The notes under the pieces were generated by a model, which saw nothing but the letters and a program-made list of their open reading frames with translations, did not search any database and was not told the DNA's origin. Positions 26,609 to 34,850 of a stretch of DNA of 64,000 nucleotides are shown in pieces. Made by a program: the position numbers and the translations under genes. Within the stretch, counting starts at the first letter, position 1. The number at the start of each line of letters is the position of its first letter. The stretch comes from Billgrantia aerodenitrificans. Its GTDB lineage: Bacteria > Pseudomonadota > Gammaproteobacteria > Pseudomonadales > Halomonadaceae. The DNA is taken from positions 62,001 through 126,000 of the forward strand of contig NZ_JABFTV010000006.1 of the NCBI RefSeq assembly GCF_021404405.1. Reading direction: 5' to 3'.

Positions 26609-28420
26609 TCAGATCTCGAAGCCGAGACCGAACTCCTCCGCCGACAGTGCCATCAGCGGCTCGGCGCCGGCCTGAATGCACTGGGCGTGGGCGCGGGTGC
26701 GCGGCAACAGGCGCTGGAAGTAGAAGCGCGCGGTCTTGACCTTGGCCTGGTAGAAGGCCGCTTCGTCGCTGCCTCCCGCCATGGCTTGCTGAGCCTGCTT
26801 GGCGGCACGGGCGAAGAGGTAGGCAAGCGTCACGTAGCCGGAGTACATCAGGTAGTCGACGCTGGCCGCACCGACTTCCTCACGGTCTTTCATCGCTTTC
26901 ATGCCGATGCCCATGGTCAGCTCGCCCCACTCGGCGTTGAGCTTGGCCAGCGGCGCGACGAACTCGGCCATGTCGGCGTTGCCCTCTTCGCCTTTGCAGA
27001 ACTTGTGAATCTCCTTGGTGAAGACCTTGAGGCTCTCGCCCTGGCTCATCAGCACCTTGCGACCCAGTAGGTCGAGGGCCTGGATGCCGGTGGTGCCTTC
27101 ATAGAGGCGCGTGATGCGGGAGTCGCGCACCAGCTGCTCCATGCCCCACTCCTGGATGAAACCGTGACCGCCGAAGACCTGTACGCCCTCGTTGGTGGCT
27201 TCGAAGCCCACCTCGGTGAGGAACGCCTTGACGATCGGCGTCAGCAGGCTGAGCAGGGTCTCGGCACGCTCGCGCTCGGCGGAGTCCTGGCCGTGCTCGA
27301 CGACATCCAGCATCTGCGCGGTGTAGAGCACCAGCATCCGGCCGCCTTCGGCGAAGGCCTTCTGAGTCAGCAGCATGCGCCGCACGTCAGGATGCACGAT
27401 GATCGGGTCGGCGGGCTTCTCGGGCGCCTGCGGACCTGAGAGTGCGCGCATCTGCAAACGGTCGCGGGCATAGGCCAGCGCGTTCTGGAAGCTCGCCTCG
27501 GTGAGGCCCAGGCCCTGGATGCCCACGCCCAGGCGGGCAGCGTTCATCATGGTGAACATGCAGGCCAGCCCCTTGTTTGGCGGGCCGACGAGGAAGCCAC
27601 GAGCGGCGTCGAAGTTCATCACGCAGGTGGCGTTGCCGTGGATACCCATCTTGTGCTCCAGCGAGCCACAGGCCACGCCGTTGCGCTCGCCGGGATTGCC
27701 TCCGGCGTCGGGCATGAACTTGGGCACCACGAACAGCGAGATGCCCTTGGAGCCCTCGGGGGCATCCGGCAGCTTGGCCAGCACCAGATGGACGATATTC
27801 TCGGCCAAGTCGTGCTCACCGGCGGAGATGAAGATCTTGGTGCCGGTGATCTCGTAGGCGCCGTCGGCAGTGGGCACGGCGCGGGTCTTGATCAGGCCCA
27901 GGTCGGTGCCGCAGTGCGGCTCGGTCAGACACATGGTGCCGGTCCACACGCCCTCCACCAGCTTGGTGAGGTAGGTGGCCTGCTGCTCCTCGGTACCATG
28001 ATGGCGCAGCGCGTCGGCAGCACCGTGAGACAGGCCGGGATACATGCCCCAGGCCAGGTTGGTGGCGCAGATCATCTCGGAGAGCACCATGGCCAGCGAG
28101 TGCGGCAAGCCCTGGCCGCCATGGGCGGGCTCCGCCGCCAGGCTCGGCCAGCCGCCTTCGACGTACTGCTGATAGGCCTCCTTGAAGCCCTTCGGCGCCT
28201 TGACCTCACCGCCCTCGAGCAGACAGCCCTCCTGATCGCCGCTCTGGTTCAGCGGCAGCAGCACCTCGCGGGCGAAGCGAGCGCCCTCTTCGAGAATGGC
28301 GGCCACGACATCAGGCGTGGCCTCTTCACCGCCCGGCAGACGAGCGTAATGAGCGGGATAGTCCAGCATTTCGTCCATCACGAAACGAAGGTCACGCAGG
28401 GGGGCCTGATAATCGGGCAT
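26609..28420 (-). CDS. Acyl-CoA dehydrogenase, 600-residue class
   Basis: FAD enzyme introducing the first double bond in acyl-CoA oxidation. The ATG at 28420 gives 603 residues starting MPDYQAPLRDLRFVMDEML, the usual opening of the long class that includes many FadE-like enzymes and the DmdC family. It has the N-terminal, central and C-terminal acyl-CoA dehydrogenase domains (MCLTEPHCGTDLG, GTKIFISAGEHDL, LYEGTTGIQALDLLGRK) plus an extra C-terminal domain. Chain-length specificity cannot be read. The promoter overlaps a PsrA-like operator, pointing to a fatty-acid regulon. Confidence 0.9.
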   Translation of the reverse strand: MPDYQAPLRDLRFVMDEMLDYPAHYARLPGGEEATPDVVAAILEEGARFAREVLLPLNQSGDQEGCLLEGGEVKAPKGFKEAYQQYVEGGWPSLAAEPAHGGQGLPHSLAMVLSEMICATNLAWGMYPGLSHGAADALRHHGTEEQQATYLTKLVEGVWTGTMCLTEPHCGTDLGLIKTRAVPTADGAYEITGTKIFISAGEHDLAENIVHLVLAKLPDAPEGSKGISLFVVPKFMPDAGGNPGERNGVACGSLEHKMGIHGNATCVMNFDAARGFLVGPPNKGLACMFTMMNAARLGVGIQGLGLTEASFQNALAYARDRLQMRALSGPQAPEKPADPIIVHPDVRRMLLTQKAFAEGGRMLVLYTAQMLDVVEHGQDSAERERAETLLSLLTPIVKAFLTEVGFEATNEGVQVFGGHGFIQEWGMEQLVRDSRITRLYEGTTGIQALDLLGRKVLMSQGESLKVFTKEIHKFCKGEEGNADMAEFVAPLAKLNAEWGELTMGIGMKAMKDREEVGAASVDYLMYSGYVTLAYLFARAAKQAQQAMAGGSDEAAFYQAKVKTARFYFQRLLPRTRAHAQCIQAGAEPLMALSAEEFGLGFEI

Positions 28421-28488
28421 CTCTACTCTCCACAAAAGGTCGCCAGAAGGTCGCCTGAAGCCGGGTGTGGGAAAGCAGCGGCGGCCGC

Positions 28489-28508
28489 TTTCAAACATGT
28501 GTTTGAAA
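28489..28508. promoter_or_regulatory. PsrA-like operator
   Basis: TTTCAAACATGTGTTTGAAA has perfect 9-base arms around TG. It contains CAAAC-N4-GTTTG, the form described for PsrA, a TetR-family fatty-acid-responsive repressor of beta-oxidation genes in pseudomonads. It overlaps the predicted -10 box of the acyl-CoA dehydrogenase promoter, as expected for a repressor site. Confidence 0.7.
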
Positions 28509-28534
28509 CTAGCCTGCGCAAGGCGCCGAGTCAA
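28506..28534 (-). promoter_or_regulatory. Promoter of the acyl-CoA dehydrogenase gene
   Basis: On the minus strand, TTGACT (28534-28529), a 17-base spacer and TAGTTT (28511-28506). The -35 box is strong and the -10 box poor. The PsrA-like palindrome starts in the -10 box and runs over the expected start point. Confidence 0.5.
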
Positions 28535-28801
28535 GCGCTCGTTTTAATCTTTTCTTCCACCTGCCTGCCCCACCCGCATTATTCGCTCGGACAAGAGGCT
28601 GGATGAGCGGCATGCAGGACTTCCAGCGGCCCGTGCCAGACGCCTGACACGGCAGCTGATGCCGATTCCAAGGGTTTTACAATCACACCATCAATATTTG
28701 CACAAGAACAATGTGCACAAATATCTTGCGCGCAATCAAAATAGCAGCAATCCCCCAGGAATCGCGGGAGTGCTCTACCTTGGCCCACATTCAGGCCCGG
28801 C

Positions 28802-29254
28802 TCATGGCATGGCATCGTACAGCCTGTCGCGCAGCGCCTCGAGCCGTGCTTTCAGCTCCTCCAGCTCTTCCTGGGGCTGACCGCTGGCCATGACCACGCA
28901 GCCGGGGATCTCCTGCGCCTGCGCCTGTAACGCCCTGCCCCGCTCGGTGAGAAACAGTTCGACGACCCGTTCATCGCGCCGGTTGCGCACCCGCCGCAGC
29001 AGGCCCTCGGCTTCAAGCCGCTTGAACACGGGGGTCAGCGATCCGGTATCGGTCATCAGGCGCCGGCTTATGACTCCGGCGCTCTGGCCATCCTGCTGCC
29101 ACAAGGTGAGGAGAACGAGATATTGCGGATAGGTGAGGCCAAGCCCCTTGAGCAGGGGCTTGTAGAACTTGGTCATCAACAGCGAAGTGGAGTACAGCGT
29201 GAAACAGAGCTGACTCTCGAGTTCGAGGTCAGTGCCGATCTCCTGGCTGGGCAT
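28802..29254 (-). CDS. ohrR: MarR-family regulator, 2-Cys OhrR type
   Basis: A 150-residue MarR-fold repressor. Its sensing residues fit OhrR, the organic hydroperoxide sensor: Cys17 in SQLCFTLYSTS, Tyr31 and Tyr42 spaced +14 and +25 from it (as C22/Y36/Y47 in Xanthomonas OhrR), and a second Cys119 suitable for a disulfide. The winged helix includes GVISRRLMTDTGSLTPVFKRL. The ATG at 29254 was chosen because the conserved N-terminus begins there. No ohr gene lies nearby; it sits inside an acyl-CoA cluster, so the controlled gene is uncertain. Confidence 0.85.
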   Translation of the reverse strand: MPSQEIGTDLELESQLCFTLYSTSLLMTKFYKPLLKGLGLTYPQYLVLLTLWQQDGQSAGVISRRLMTDTGSLTPVFKRLEAEGLLRRVRNRRDERVVELFLTERGRALQAQAQEIPGCVVMASGQPQEELEELKARLEALRDRLYDAMP

Positions 29255-29335
29255 GGCAGGCGTTCCTGTTACGGCTTGTCGTGCACCTACGCTAACGCGC
29301 CGGCAAGCGGCCTGCCAAGGCAGCGCTACCAACGC

Positions 29336-30103
29336 TCACTGCATGCGAATGCCGCCGTCGAGACGAATCACTTCCCCGTTGAGCATGGCGTTGGTGATGA
29401 TCTGCTCGGCCAGGCGGGCGAACTCGCCGGGATGGCCCAGGCGCTTGGGAAACGGCACCGAGGCGGCCAGCGCCTTGGCGGCCTCGTCAGGGATCTCGCT
29501 CATCATCGGCGTCTGGAACACCCCGGGGGCAATGGCCATCACGCGGATGCCATGGCGCGACAGCTCGCGCGCCGCCGGCAGGCTCATGCCCACCACTCCG
29601 GCCTTGGAGGCGCTGTAGGCGCACTGCCCCACCTGGCCGTCGAAGGCGGCGATGGAGGCCGTGTTGACGATTACCCCGCGCTCGCCGTCCTCGCTCGGTG
29701 CATTTTTCGCCATGGCCGCAGCCGCCAGACGCATTACGTTGAAGGTGCCGACCAGGTTGATCTGCACCGTGCGCGCGTAGGCGTCGAGGTCGGCCGGATT
29801 GCCTTCGCGGTCGACCAGCTTGGCCACGCTGACCACGCCGGCGCAGTGCACCACCCCGGCCAGACCCGCATCGCCCCCCAGGGCGACGGCGGCGTCCACC
29901 GCCGCCTGCATGTCGGCCGCCGAGGTCACGTCGCCGCGTACCACGCGGGCGGCCTCGCCGAGCGTTTCGGCGTGGGCCTCGACGGCCTCGCTGAGGTCGC
30001 AGAGCACCACCCGGCCGCCGCCGGTCACCAGGCGCTCGGCGGTGGCCGCCCCCAGTCCGGAGGCGGCGCCGGTGATCAGAAAGGTACGGTCCTTCACTTG
30101 CAT
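29336..30103 (-). CDS. Short-chain dehydrogenase, 3-hydroxyacyl-CoA dehydrogenase type 2-like
   Basis: A 255-residue NAD-dependent SDR. The cofactor motif is [16 protein letters not shown]. The catalytic set appears as [21 protein letters not shown] (Ser, then Tyr-X3-Lys). [10 protein letters not shown] and [11 protein letters not shown] match the HSD17B10/HADH2 branch, which oxidises 3-hydroxyacyl-CoAs including 2-methyl-branched ones. The ATG at 30103 has GGGAG 8 bases upstream. It lies 16 bases after the acyl-CoA synthetase gene, likely one operon. Confidence 0.9.
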   Translation of the reverse strand: MQVKDRTFLITGAASGLGAATAERLVTGGGRVVLCDLSEAVEAHAETLGEAARVVRGDVTSAADMQAAVDAAVALGGDAGLAGVVHCAGVVSVAKLVDREGNPADLDAYARTVQINLVGTFNVMRLAAAAMAKNAPSEDGERGVIVNTASIAAFDGQVGQCAYSASKAGVVGMSLPAARELSRHGIRVMAIAPGVFQTPMMSEIPDEAAKALAASVPFPKRLGHPGEFARLAEQIITNAMLNGEVIRLDGGIRMQ

Positions 30104-30119
30104 TGGGTTGTCTCCCGGT

Positions 30120-31787
30120 TCATTTGGCTGCTGCCTCCGCCTTTTCGGCGGCATCGGCGCGCAGCTTGAAGCGCTGTATCTTGCCGCTGGGCGTCTTGGG
30201 CAGGGCCTCGACGAATTCGATCACCCGCGGAAAGGCGTGGGTGGAGAGCCGCTCACGCACCCGCTGACGAATCTCGTCGGCCAGTTCGTCGCTGGCCTCG
30301 AAGCCCTCGCGCAGCACCACATAGGACTTGATGATCTCGCCGCGAATCTCGTCGGGCTGGCCCACCGCGGCGGACTCCGCCACTGCCGGATGCGTGAGCA
30401 CGGTGTTCTCCACGTCGGTGGGACCTACACGGTAGCCGGCGGTGGTGATGATGTCGTCGTCACGCCCGGCGAACTGGAAGGTACCGTCCTCGTTGCGGAT
30501 CACAACGTCGCCGGTCAGGTAGTAGCCCTTGGCGAAGGGGTGCTTCTCCTGCCAGGTATAGCCCTGGAAAAAGTGCGCCGGCGAGCGCTCGATGTCCACC
30601 GCCAGCACGCCCGGCTCGCCCGGCGGCAGCTCGTTGTACTCGGCGTCGAGAATGGCCAGGCGATAGCCGGGCATGGGCACGCCCATGGCCCCAACGTGCT
30701 TGGGATGCCCGAGCGCATGATGGTTGCAGCAGGTCATGCCGGTCTCGGTCTGGCCATAGTGATCCATCACCGGACAGCCCAGCGAGCGCTCGACCCAGGT
30801 CACCACCTCGGTGTTGAGCGGCTCACCGGCGGAGCTGGCCACGCGCAGCTCTAGGCTTTCATGGGCGCTGTCGAATAGCCCCGAGGCCTTCATCAGACGA
30901 TAGGCGGTGGGGGCGGCAGCGAAGTTGGTGATGCGGTGCCGGCGCATGAAGTCGAGCGCCCCTTCGGCACTGAAACCAGCCTCGCAGAAATGCGTGGTCA
31001 CTCCCAGCAGCAGCGGCCCGGCAATGGCGTAGTAGAGCCCGTAGGCCCAGCCGGGGTCGGCCATGTTCCAGAAGCGGTCGCTCTCGCGCAGGTCGATGGC
31101 CAGCTCCATGTAAAGGGCGAAGGCCGGCATGCCGGAGAGCGGCACCGCCACCCCCTTGGGCTTGCCCACGGTGCCCGAGGTGAACATCTGCAGGAACGGA
31201 GCCTCCGGCGAGAGCCGCGGCGGATTGGCCTGGATCGGCGAGTGCGACAGCGCCTCGTCCCAGTCGAGATCGCCGTCGTGTCCTTCGCTCGGTCCGCCTA
31301 CGGCCAGCACCGGCGGACACTGGGAGAGACCGTCGAACTTGAAGCGGTTGGCATGATCGGTGATCACCAGCTTGGTATCGGCCCGGCCCAGGCGGTAATC
31401 CACGGCATCGGGGCCGAAGGCGGTGAACAGCGGCTGATAGACCGCCCCGATACGCCAGGTGGCCAGTACCGCTACCAGCAGCTCGGGGGAACGCGGCAGC
31501 ATGCAGGCTATGCGGTCACCCACGCCCAGACCGCGCTCGGCGAACCAGCCGGCGAGCCGGGCGCTCTCAGCTTCCAGCTCGGCATAGGTACGCCGATTGA
31601 CGTTGCCCTGGGTATCCTCATGCACCAGCGCCAAAACCTCACCGCGGCCGGCGCGCAGGTGGCGGCCGCAGCAGGATTCGAAAGCGTTGAACTTGCCATC
31701 GCCGTGATCGTCGAGACGCGCGATGACCTCGTCGATGGAGAAGCGCTCCATAAAGGCGGGATACTCAGGAAGCGATTGCGTGCTCAT
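30120..31787 (-). CDS. Acyl-CoA synthetase, AMP-binding family
   Basis: Activates a carboxylic acid to its CoA ester with ATP. The ATG at 31787 gives 555 residues (MSTQSLPEYPAFMERFSI). Motifs: P-loop MFTSGTVGKPKGV, adenylate motif DHYGQTETGM, hinge YLTGDVVIRNEDG and the catalytic Lys in PKTPSGKIQR. It is closest in style to medium-chain/ACSM-like or acetyl-CoA synthetase-like enzymes. It is followed by the dehydrogenase gene and preceded by a promoter with two distinct palindromes. The substrate is unknown; fatty or branched short-chain acids are likely from context. Confidence 0.9.
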   Translation of the reverse strand: MSTQSLPEYPAFMERFSIDEVIARLDDHGDGKFNAFESCCGRHLRAGRGEVLALVHEDTQGNVNRRTYAELEAESARLAGWFAERGLGVGDRIACMLPRSPELLVAVLATWRIGAVYQPLFTAFGPDAVDYRLGRADTKLVITDHANRFKFDGLSQCPPVLAVGGPSEGHDGDLDWDEALSHSPIQANPPRLSPEAPFLQMFTSGTVGKPKGVAVPLSGMPAFALYMELAIDLRESDRFWNMADPGWAYGLYYAIAGPLLLGVTTHFCEAGFSAEGALDFMRRHRITNFAAAPTAYRLMKASGLFDSAHESLELRVASSAGEPLNTEVVTWVERSLGCPVMDHYGQTETGMTCCNHHALGHPKHVGAMGVPMPGYRLAILDAEYNELPPGEPGVLAVDIERSPAHFFQGYTWQEKHPFAKGYYLTGDVVIRNEDGTFQFAGRDDDIITTAGYRVGPTDVENTVLTHPAVAESAAVGQPDEIRGEIIKSYVVLREGFEASDELADEIRQRVRERLSTHAFPRVIEFVEALPKTPSGKIQRFKLRADAAEKAEAAAK

Positions 31788-31902
31788 TGACTGCCCTCTT
31801 GTGCCTGATTGTGCTTGTTGTTGAAGCTCCGCCTCGACACTGCGCCAGTGTCGAGGCCGGTTCGCCGTTCCATTCCGTTTGGATCTCTTCTGCTTAGATG
31901 CA

Positions 31903-31920
31903 GTTGACGTAAGCGTCAAC
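31903..31920. promoter_or_regulatory. Palindrome upstream of the acyl-CoA synthetase gene, LiuR-like
   Basis: GTTGACGTAAGCGTCAAC has perfect 7-base arms. On the minus strand its right half supplies a TTGACG -35 box. The TTGACGT..ACGTCAA look resembles operators of LiuR, a MerR-family regulator of branched-chain amino acid catabolism in gammaproteobacteria. The family assignment is inference. Confidence 0.5.
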
Positions 31921-31936
31921 CTAGCAAGCGCTAGGT
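31919..31936. promoter_or_regulatory. TetR-type operator, copy 1 (acyl-CoA synthetase promoter)
   Basis: ACCTAGCAAGCGCTAGGT is an 18-base palindrome with 7-base arms. Its reverse complement matches 15 of 18 positions of a second site at 32604-32621 next to the TetR gene. It abuts the LiuR-like palindrome, so two regulators may compete here. Confidence 0.65.
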
Positions 31937-31989
31937 ACAAGCTAGAAGCAAACTCAAGGCGGGGCAACCCCTCGAATTAGGGGTATGGG

Positions 31990-32595
31990 CTAGACCTTGG
32001 TCGACTGCCCAGGCGGGGTGTGGGCTGAGGTGGTGATCATCGCGACCAGCTCATGGGCCAGATCTTCGGGTTTGCGTGCGCCTTCGGGGTCGTACCAGCG
32101 CACCGTCCAGTTCAGCGCCCCCATGACGAAGCGCGAGACGAGAAAGCGGTCGCCGTGTATCAGACCGGCCTCCAGGGCCTCGTCGATGACCCGCTCCCAC
32201 AGCTCTTCGTAGGCATCGCGCAAGTGGCTGAGATGGTCCCGTGATGCGGCATCCAGCCGCCGCCACTCGTAGAGCGCGACGACATGGGCGTTGCGGTCGG
32301 TAAGCAGCGTCTGCAGATGCGCCCTGGCCATGGCATGCAGCCGTTCGTCGGCCGAGTCGCCGCACTCTTCCAGCGCCTGACGCGCCAGAGCCAGGGCGTT
32401 CTGGGTGCCCTCCTCGATGACGGCGGCAAGGATCTCCTGCTTGTCGCGGAAATGATGGAACAGACTGCCGGACTTGATGCCCATCTCCTGGGCCAGCATG
32501 CGCACCGTGGTACGGTCGAACCCCTCCTGGACGAACAATTGCGCGGCCAGACGGGTCAATTCCTTACGGCGTGGGGACTCGTTAACGACATTCAT
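31990..32595 (-). CDS. TetR/AcrR family transcriptional regulator
   Basis: A 201-residue regulator starting at the ATG at 32595 (MNVVNESPRRKELTRLAAQL). The N-terminal helix-turn-helix has TTVRMLAQEMGIKSGSLFHHF, a standard TetR signature. The C-terminal ligand domain has no assignable specificity. It lies between the acyl-CoA synthetase operon and the divergent thiolase gene. A palindrome 9 bases upstream of its start recurs at the synthetase promoter, so it probably represses itself, the thiolase and the synthetase-SDR operon. Confidence 0.92.
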   Translation of the reverse strand: MNVVNESPRRKELTRLAAQLFVQEGFDRTTVRMLAQEMGIKSGSLFHHFRDKQEILAAVIEEGTQNALALARQALEECGDSADERLHAMARAHLQTLLTDRNAHVVALYEWRRLDAASRDHLSHLRDAYEELWERVIDEALEAGLIHGDRFLVSRFVMGALNWTVRWYDPEGARKPEDLAHELVAMITTSAHTPPGQSTKV

Positions 32596-32603
32596 CGGGT
32601 TTA

Positions 32604-32621
32604 CACTAGCGCTTGCTTGGT
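32604..32621. promoter_or_regulatory. TetR-type operator, copy 2 (TetR/thiolase intergenic)
   Basis: CACTAGCGCTTGCTTGGT shares CTAGCGCTTGCT exactly with the complement of the copy at 31919-31936. Its own arms are less symmetrical. It begins 9 bases from the TetR start codon and lies about 155 bases before the thiolase, in the common divergent control region. Confidence 0.6.
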
Positions 32622-32776
32622 TGATCTTGAGAAGAACACAGCAGCGCAAAGAGGTCAACGCGACTAGCGTCGAGACGGCGCTGCGAGAACGTGAGAATAC
32701 ATGCAAGAGACGGCCATGGCGCCAGGCCGGCTCGCGACAATGACAAATCATCCAGGAATACCAGGAGACCGCCACC

Positions 32777-33964
32777 ATGAGCAGCCCGCACGACATCGTC
32801 TTTCTTTCCGCCACCCGCACGCCCATGGGCGGCATGCTGGGCAGTCTGGCCAGTCTCACGGCACCCGAACTCGCCGCCACGGCGATTCGTGCCGCCATCG
32901 AGCGTGCCGGTATCGAGGCCGGCAGCATCGATGAAGGCATCATGGGCTGCGTGCTGCCGGGTGGCGTCAAGCAGGGTCCGGCTCGCCAGGCCATGCGCCA
33001 GGCCGGCATTCCCGACGGCATCGGCGCCACCACCATCAACAAGCTGTGCGGCTCAGGCATGAAGGCCGCCATGCTGGCCCACGACCTGATCCGTGCCGGC
33101 AGCGGCGAGGTGATCCTGGCCGGCGGCATGGAATCGATGTCCAACGCCCCCCACGTGCTGACCAAGGCGCGCACCGGCTACCGTCTGGGCCATGGCGAGC
33201 TGAAGGATCACATGTTCCTCGACGGCCTGGAAGACGCCGAAACCGGCAAGCTGATGGGCGTGTTCGCCCAGGACATCGCCAGCCAGCGCGACTACTCCCG
33301 CGAGCGTCTGGACGACTTCGCCATCGCCTCGCTGGAGCGGGCCATGGCGGCCACCAATGCCGGCCACCTCGCGGCCGAGATGGCCCCGGTCACCGTCACC
33401 AGCCGTCAGGGCGAAAGCGTGGTCGAGCACGACGAGCAGCCGTTCCAGGCCAAGCTCGACAAGATTCGCCAGCTGCGCCCCGCCTTCGCCAAGGACGGGA
33501 CCATCACCGCGGCCAACTCCAGCTCCATCTCCGACGGCGCCTCGGCGCTGATCCTGGCCAGCCAGGCCGCGGCAGACAGGCTCGGCAGCAAGCCGCTGGC
33601 GCGCATGCTGGATCACAGCACCCACTCCCAGCACCCCAGCGAGTTCACCATCGCCCCGGTGGGCGCCATCGACAAGCTGATGAAAAAGCTGGGCTGGGGC
33701 GTGGCCGACGTCGACCTGTTCGAGATCAACGAGGCCTTCGCCGTGGTCACGCTGCTGGCCATGGACGGACTCGACATCCCGCACGACAAGGTCAACGTCT
33801 TCGGCGGCGCCTGCGCCCAGGGCCACCCCATCGGCTCCACCGGTTCGCGCATTATCGCCACCCTGATCCACGCCCTGCGCACCAAGGGCGGCAAGCGCGG
33901 CATCGCCAGCCTGTGCATCGGCGGCGGCGAGGCCACCGCAGTGGCCATCGAACTCGTGGATTAG
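32777..33964 (+). CDS. Acetyl-CoA acetyltransferase (thiolase)
   Basis: A 395-residue thiolase. The nucleophilic Cys is in NKLCGSGMKA, FEINEAFAV is conserved, the His is in QGHPIGSTGSR, and the second Cys is in SLCIGGGEA. It either cleaves 3-ketoacyl-CoA in beta-oxidation or condenses acetyl-CoA for polyhydroxyalkanoate; the acyl-CoA context favours degradation. AGGAG lies 9 bases before the ATG. It is divergent from the TetR gene and followed by a strong terminator. Confidence 0.95.
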   Translation: MSSPHDIVFLSATRTPMGGMLGSLASLTAPELAATAIRAAIERAGIEAGSIDEGIMGCVLPGGVKQGPARQAMRQAGIPDGIGATTINKLCGSGMKAAMLAHDLIRAGSGEVILAGGMESMSNAPHVLTKARTGYRLGHGELKDHMFLDGLEDAETGKLMGVFAQDIASQRDYSRERLDDFAIASLERAMAATNAGHLAAEMAPVTVTSRQGESVVEHDEQPFQAKLDKIRQLRPAFAKDGTITAANSSSISDGASALILASQAAADRLGSKPLARMLDHSTHSQHPSEFTIAPVGAIDKLMKKLGWGVADVDLFEINEAFAVVTLLAMDGLDIPHDKVNVFGGACAQGHPIGSTGSRIIATLIHALRTKGGKRGIASLCIGGGEATAVAIELVD

Positions 33965-33998
33965 CACCTCATCGACCGATCGAGCGCTGCCTGAACGA

Positions 33999-34029
33999 CG
34001 CCCGCCTTCTCTACGAAGGCGGGCGTTTT
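33999..34029 (+). terminator. Terminator after the thiolase gene
   Basis: CGCCCGCCTTC (33999-34009) pairs perfectly with GAAGGCGGGCG (34015-34025) around TCTAC and is followed by TTTT. It lies between convergent thiolase and fetB. Confidence 0.9.
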
Positions 34030-34046
34030 CATGTGCAGGGGTTGGG

Positions 34047-34850
34047 TCAAGAGCGTGGCGTCGAGAGCCTGTCAAGCCGCAGCCGCTCGCGGGAGTCGAA
34101 CAGCCGGCGGCTGCCCGCCGAAACGGCCGCCAGGGTGCCGAAGCCGGTGCCCAGCGTGATCGCGAACATGATCAGGATCTGGTACTTCACCGCCAGGCCC
34201 GGCGCGGTGCCGGCGAGTATCTGGCCGGTCATCATGCCCGGCAGGCTGACCACCCCGGCCGCGGCCATGGCATTGATCATCGGCATCAGCCCGCTGCGCA
34301 TCGCCTCGCGACGAATGTCGCCGATCGCTTCCTGCCAGGGCTGTCCCAGCATCAGCCGGTTCTCGATCACGCCGCGCTGACGCCAGGCGCTGTCGGTCAA
34401 CCGGTCCAGCGCCAGGGCCACGCCGGTCATGGTGTTGCCCAGCAGCATGCCCAGCAGCGGAATGGCGTACTGCGGCAGATACCAGGGCTCGGGGCCGATG
34501 ATCACGGTCAGCGTCAGCACGGCCACGGTGAACGAGGAGAGAAACATCGACAGCGTGCCGATGCCGAAGGCCCAGCCGCCCAGCAGTCGGCGTTTCTGCC
34601 GCGCCATCACCTCACGCCCGGCGATCAGCAGCATCACCAGTGCCATCAGCACCACCCATACCAGCCGTTCGGCGGCGAACAGCGCCTCCAGTACCAGGCC
34701 CACCAGCGCCAGCTGAATGACGGTCCGCAGCGCCGCAATCAGCAGGCTGCGACTCATGCCCAGGCGCATGGCGGCGGTGCAGCCGGCAAGCCCCATCACC
34801 ATCAGTGCCGCCAGCGCCAGCTGCCACCAGGAGAGCTCGATCACGTTCAT
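34047..34850 (-). CDS. fetB: ABC transporter permease, FetB (UPF0014) family
   Basis: A 267-residue membrane protein with about seven hydrophobic segments, starting MNVIELSWWQLALAALMVMG. Conserved family features include LRTVIQLALVG, LLGMLLGNTMTG and GVVSLPGMMTGQILAG. E. coli FetAB (YbbLM) exports iron and raises peroxide resistance. The ATG at 34850 overlaps the fetA stop by 4 bases. Confidence 0.9.
   Translation of the reverse strand: MNVIELSWWQLALAALMVMGLAGCTAAMRLGMSRSLLIAALRTVIQLALVGLVLEALFAAERLVWVVLMALVMLLIAGREVMARQKRRLLGGWAFGIGTLSMFLSSFTVAVLTLTVIIGPEPWYLPQYAIPLLGMLLGNTMTGVALALDRLTDSAWRQRGVIENRLMLGQPWQEAIGDIRREAMRSGLMPMINAMAAAGVVSLPGMMTGQILAGTAPGLAVKYQILIMFAITLGTGFGTLAAVSAGSRRLFDSRERLRLDRLSTPRS

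Larger units (their letters stand above)
28421..28801. other. Regulatory spacer upstream of the acyl-CoA dehydrogenase gene
   Basis: This 381-base region has no supported gene. It carries the promoter and PsrA-like operator (28489-28534). Further upstream is an AT-rich patch unlike the surrounding DNA, with two direct copies of TGCACAA at 28699-28705 and 28714-28720. Its role is unknown. Confidence 0.6.
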
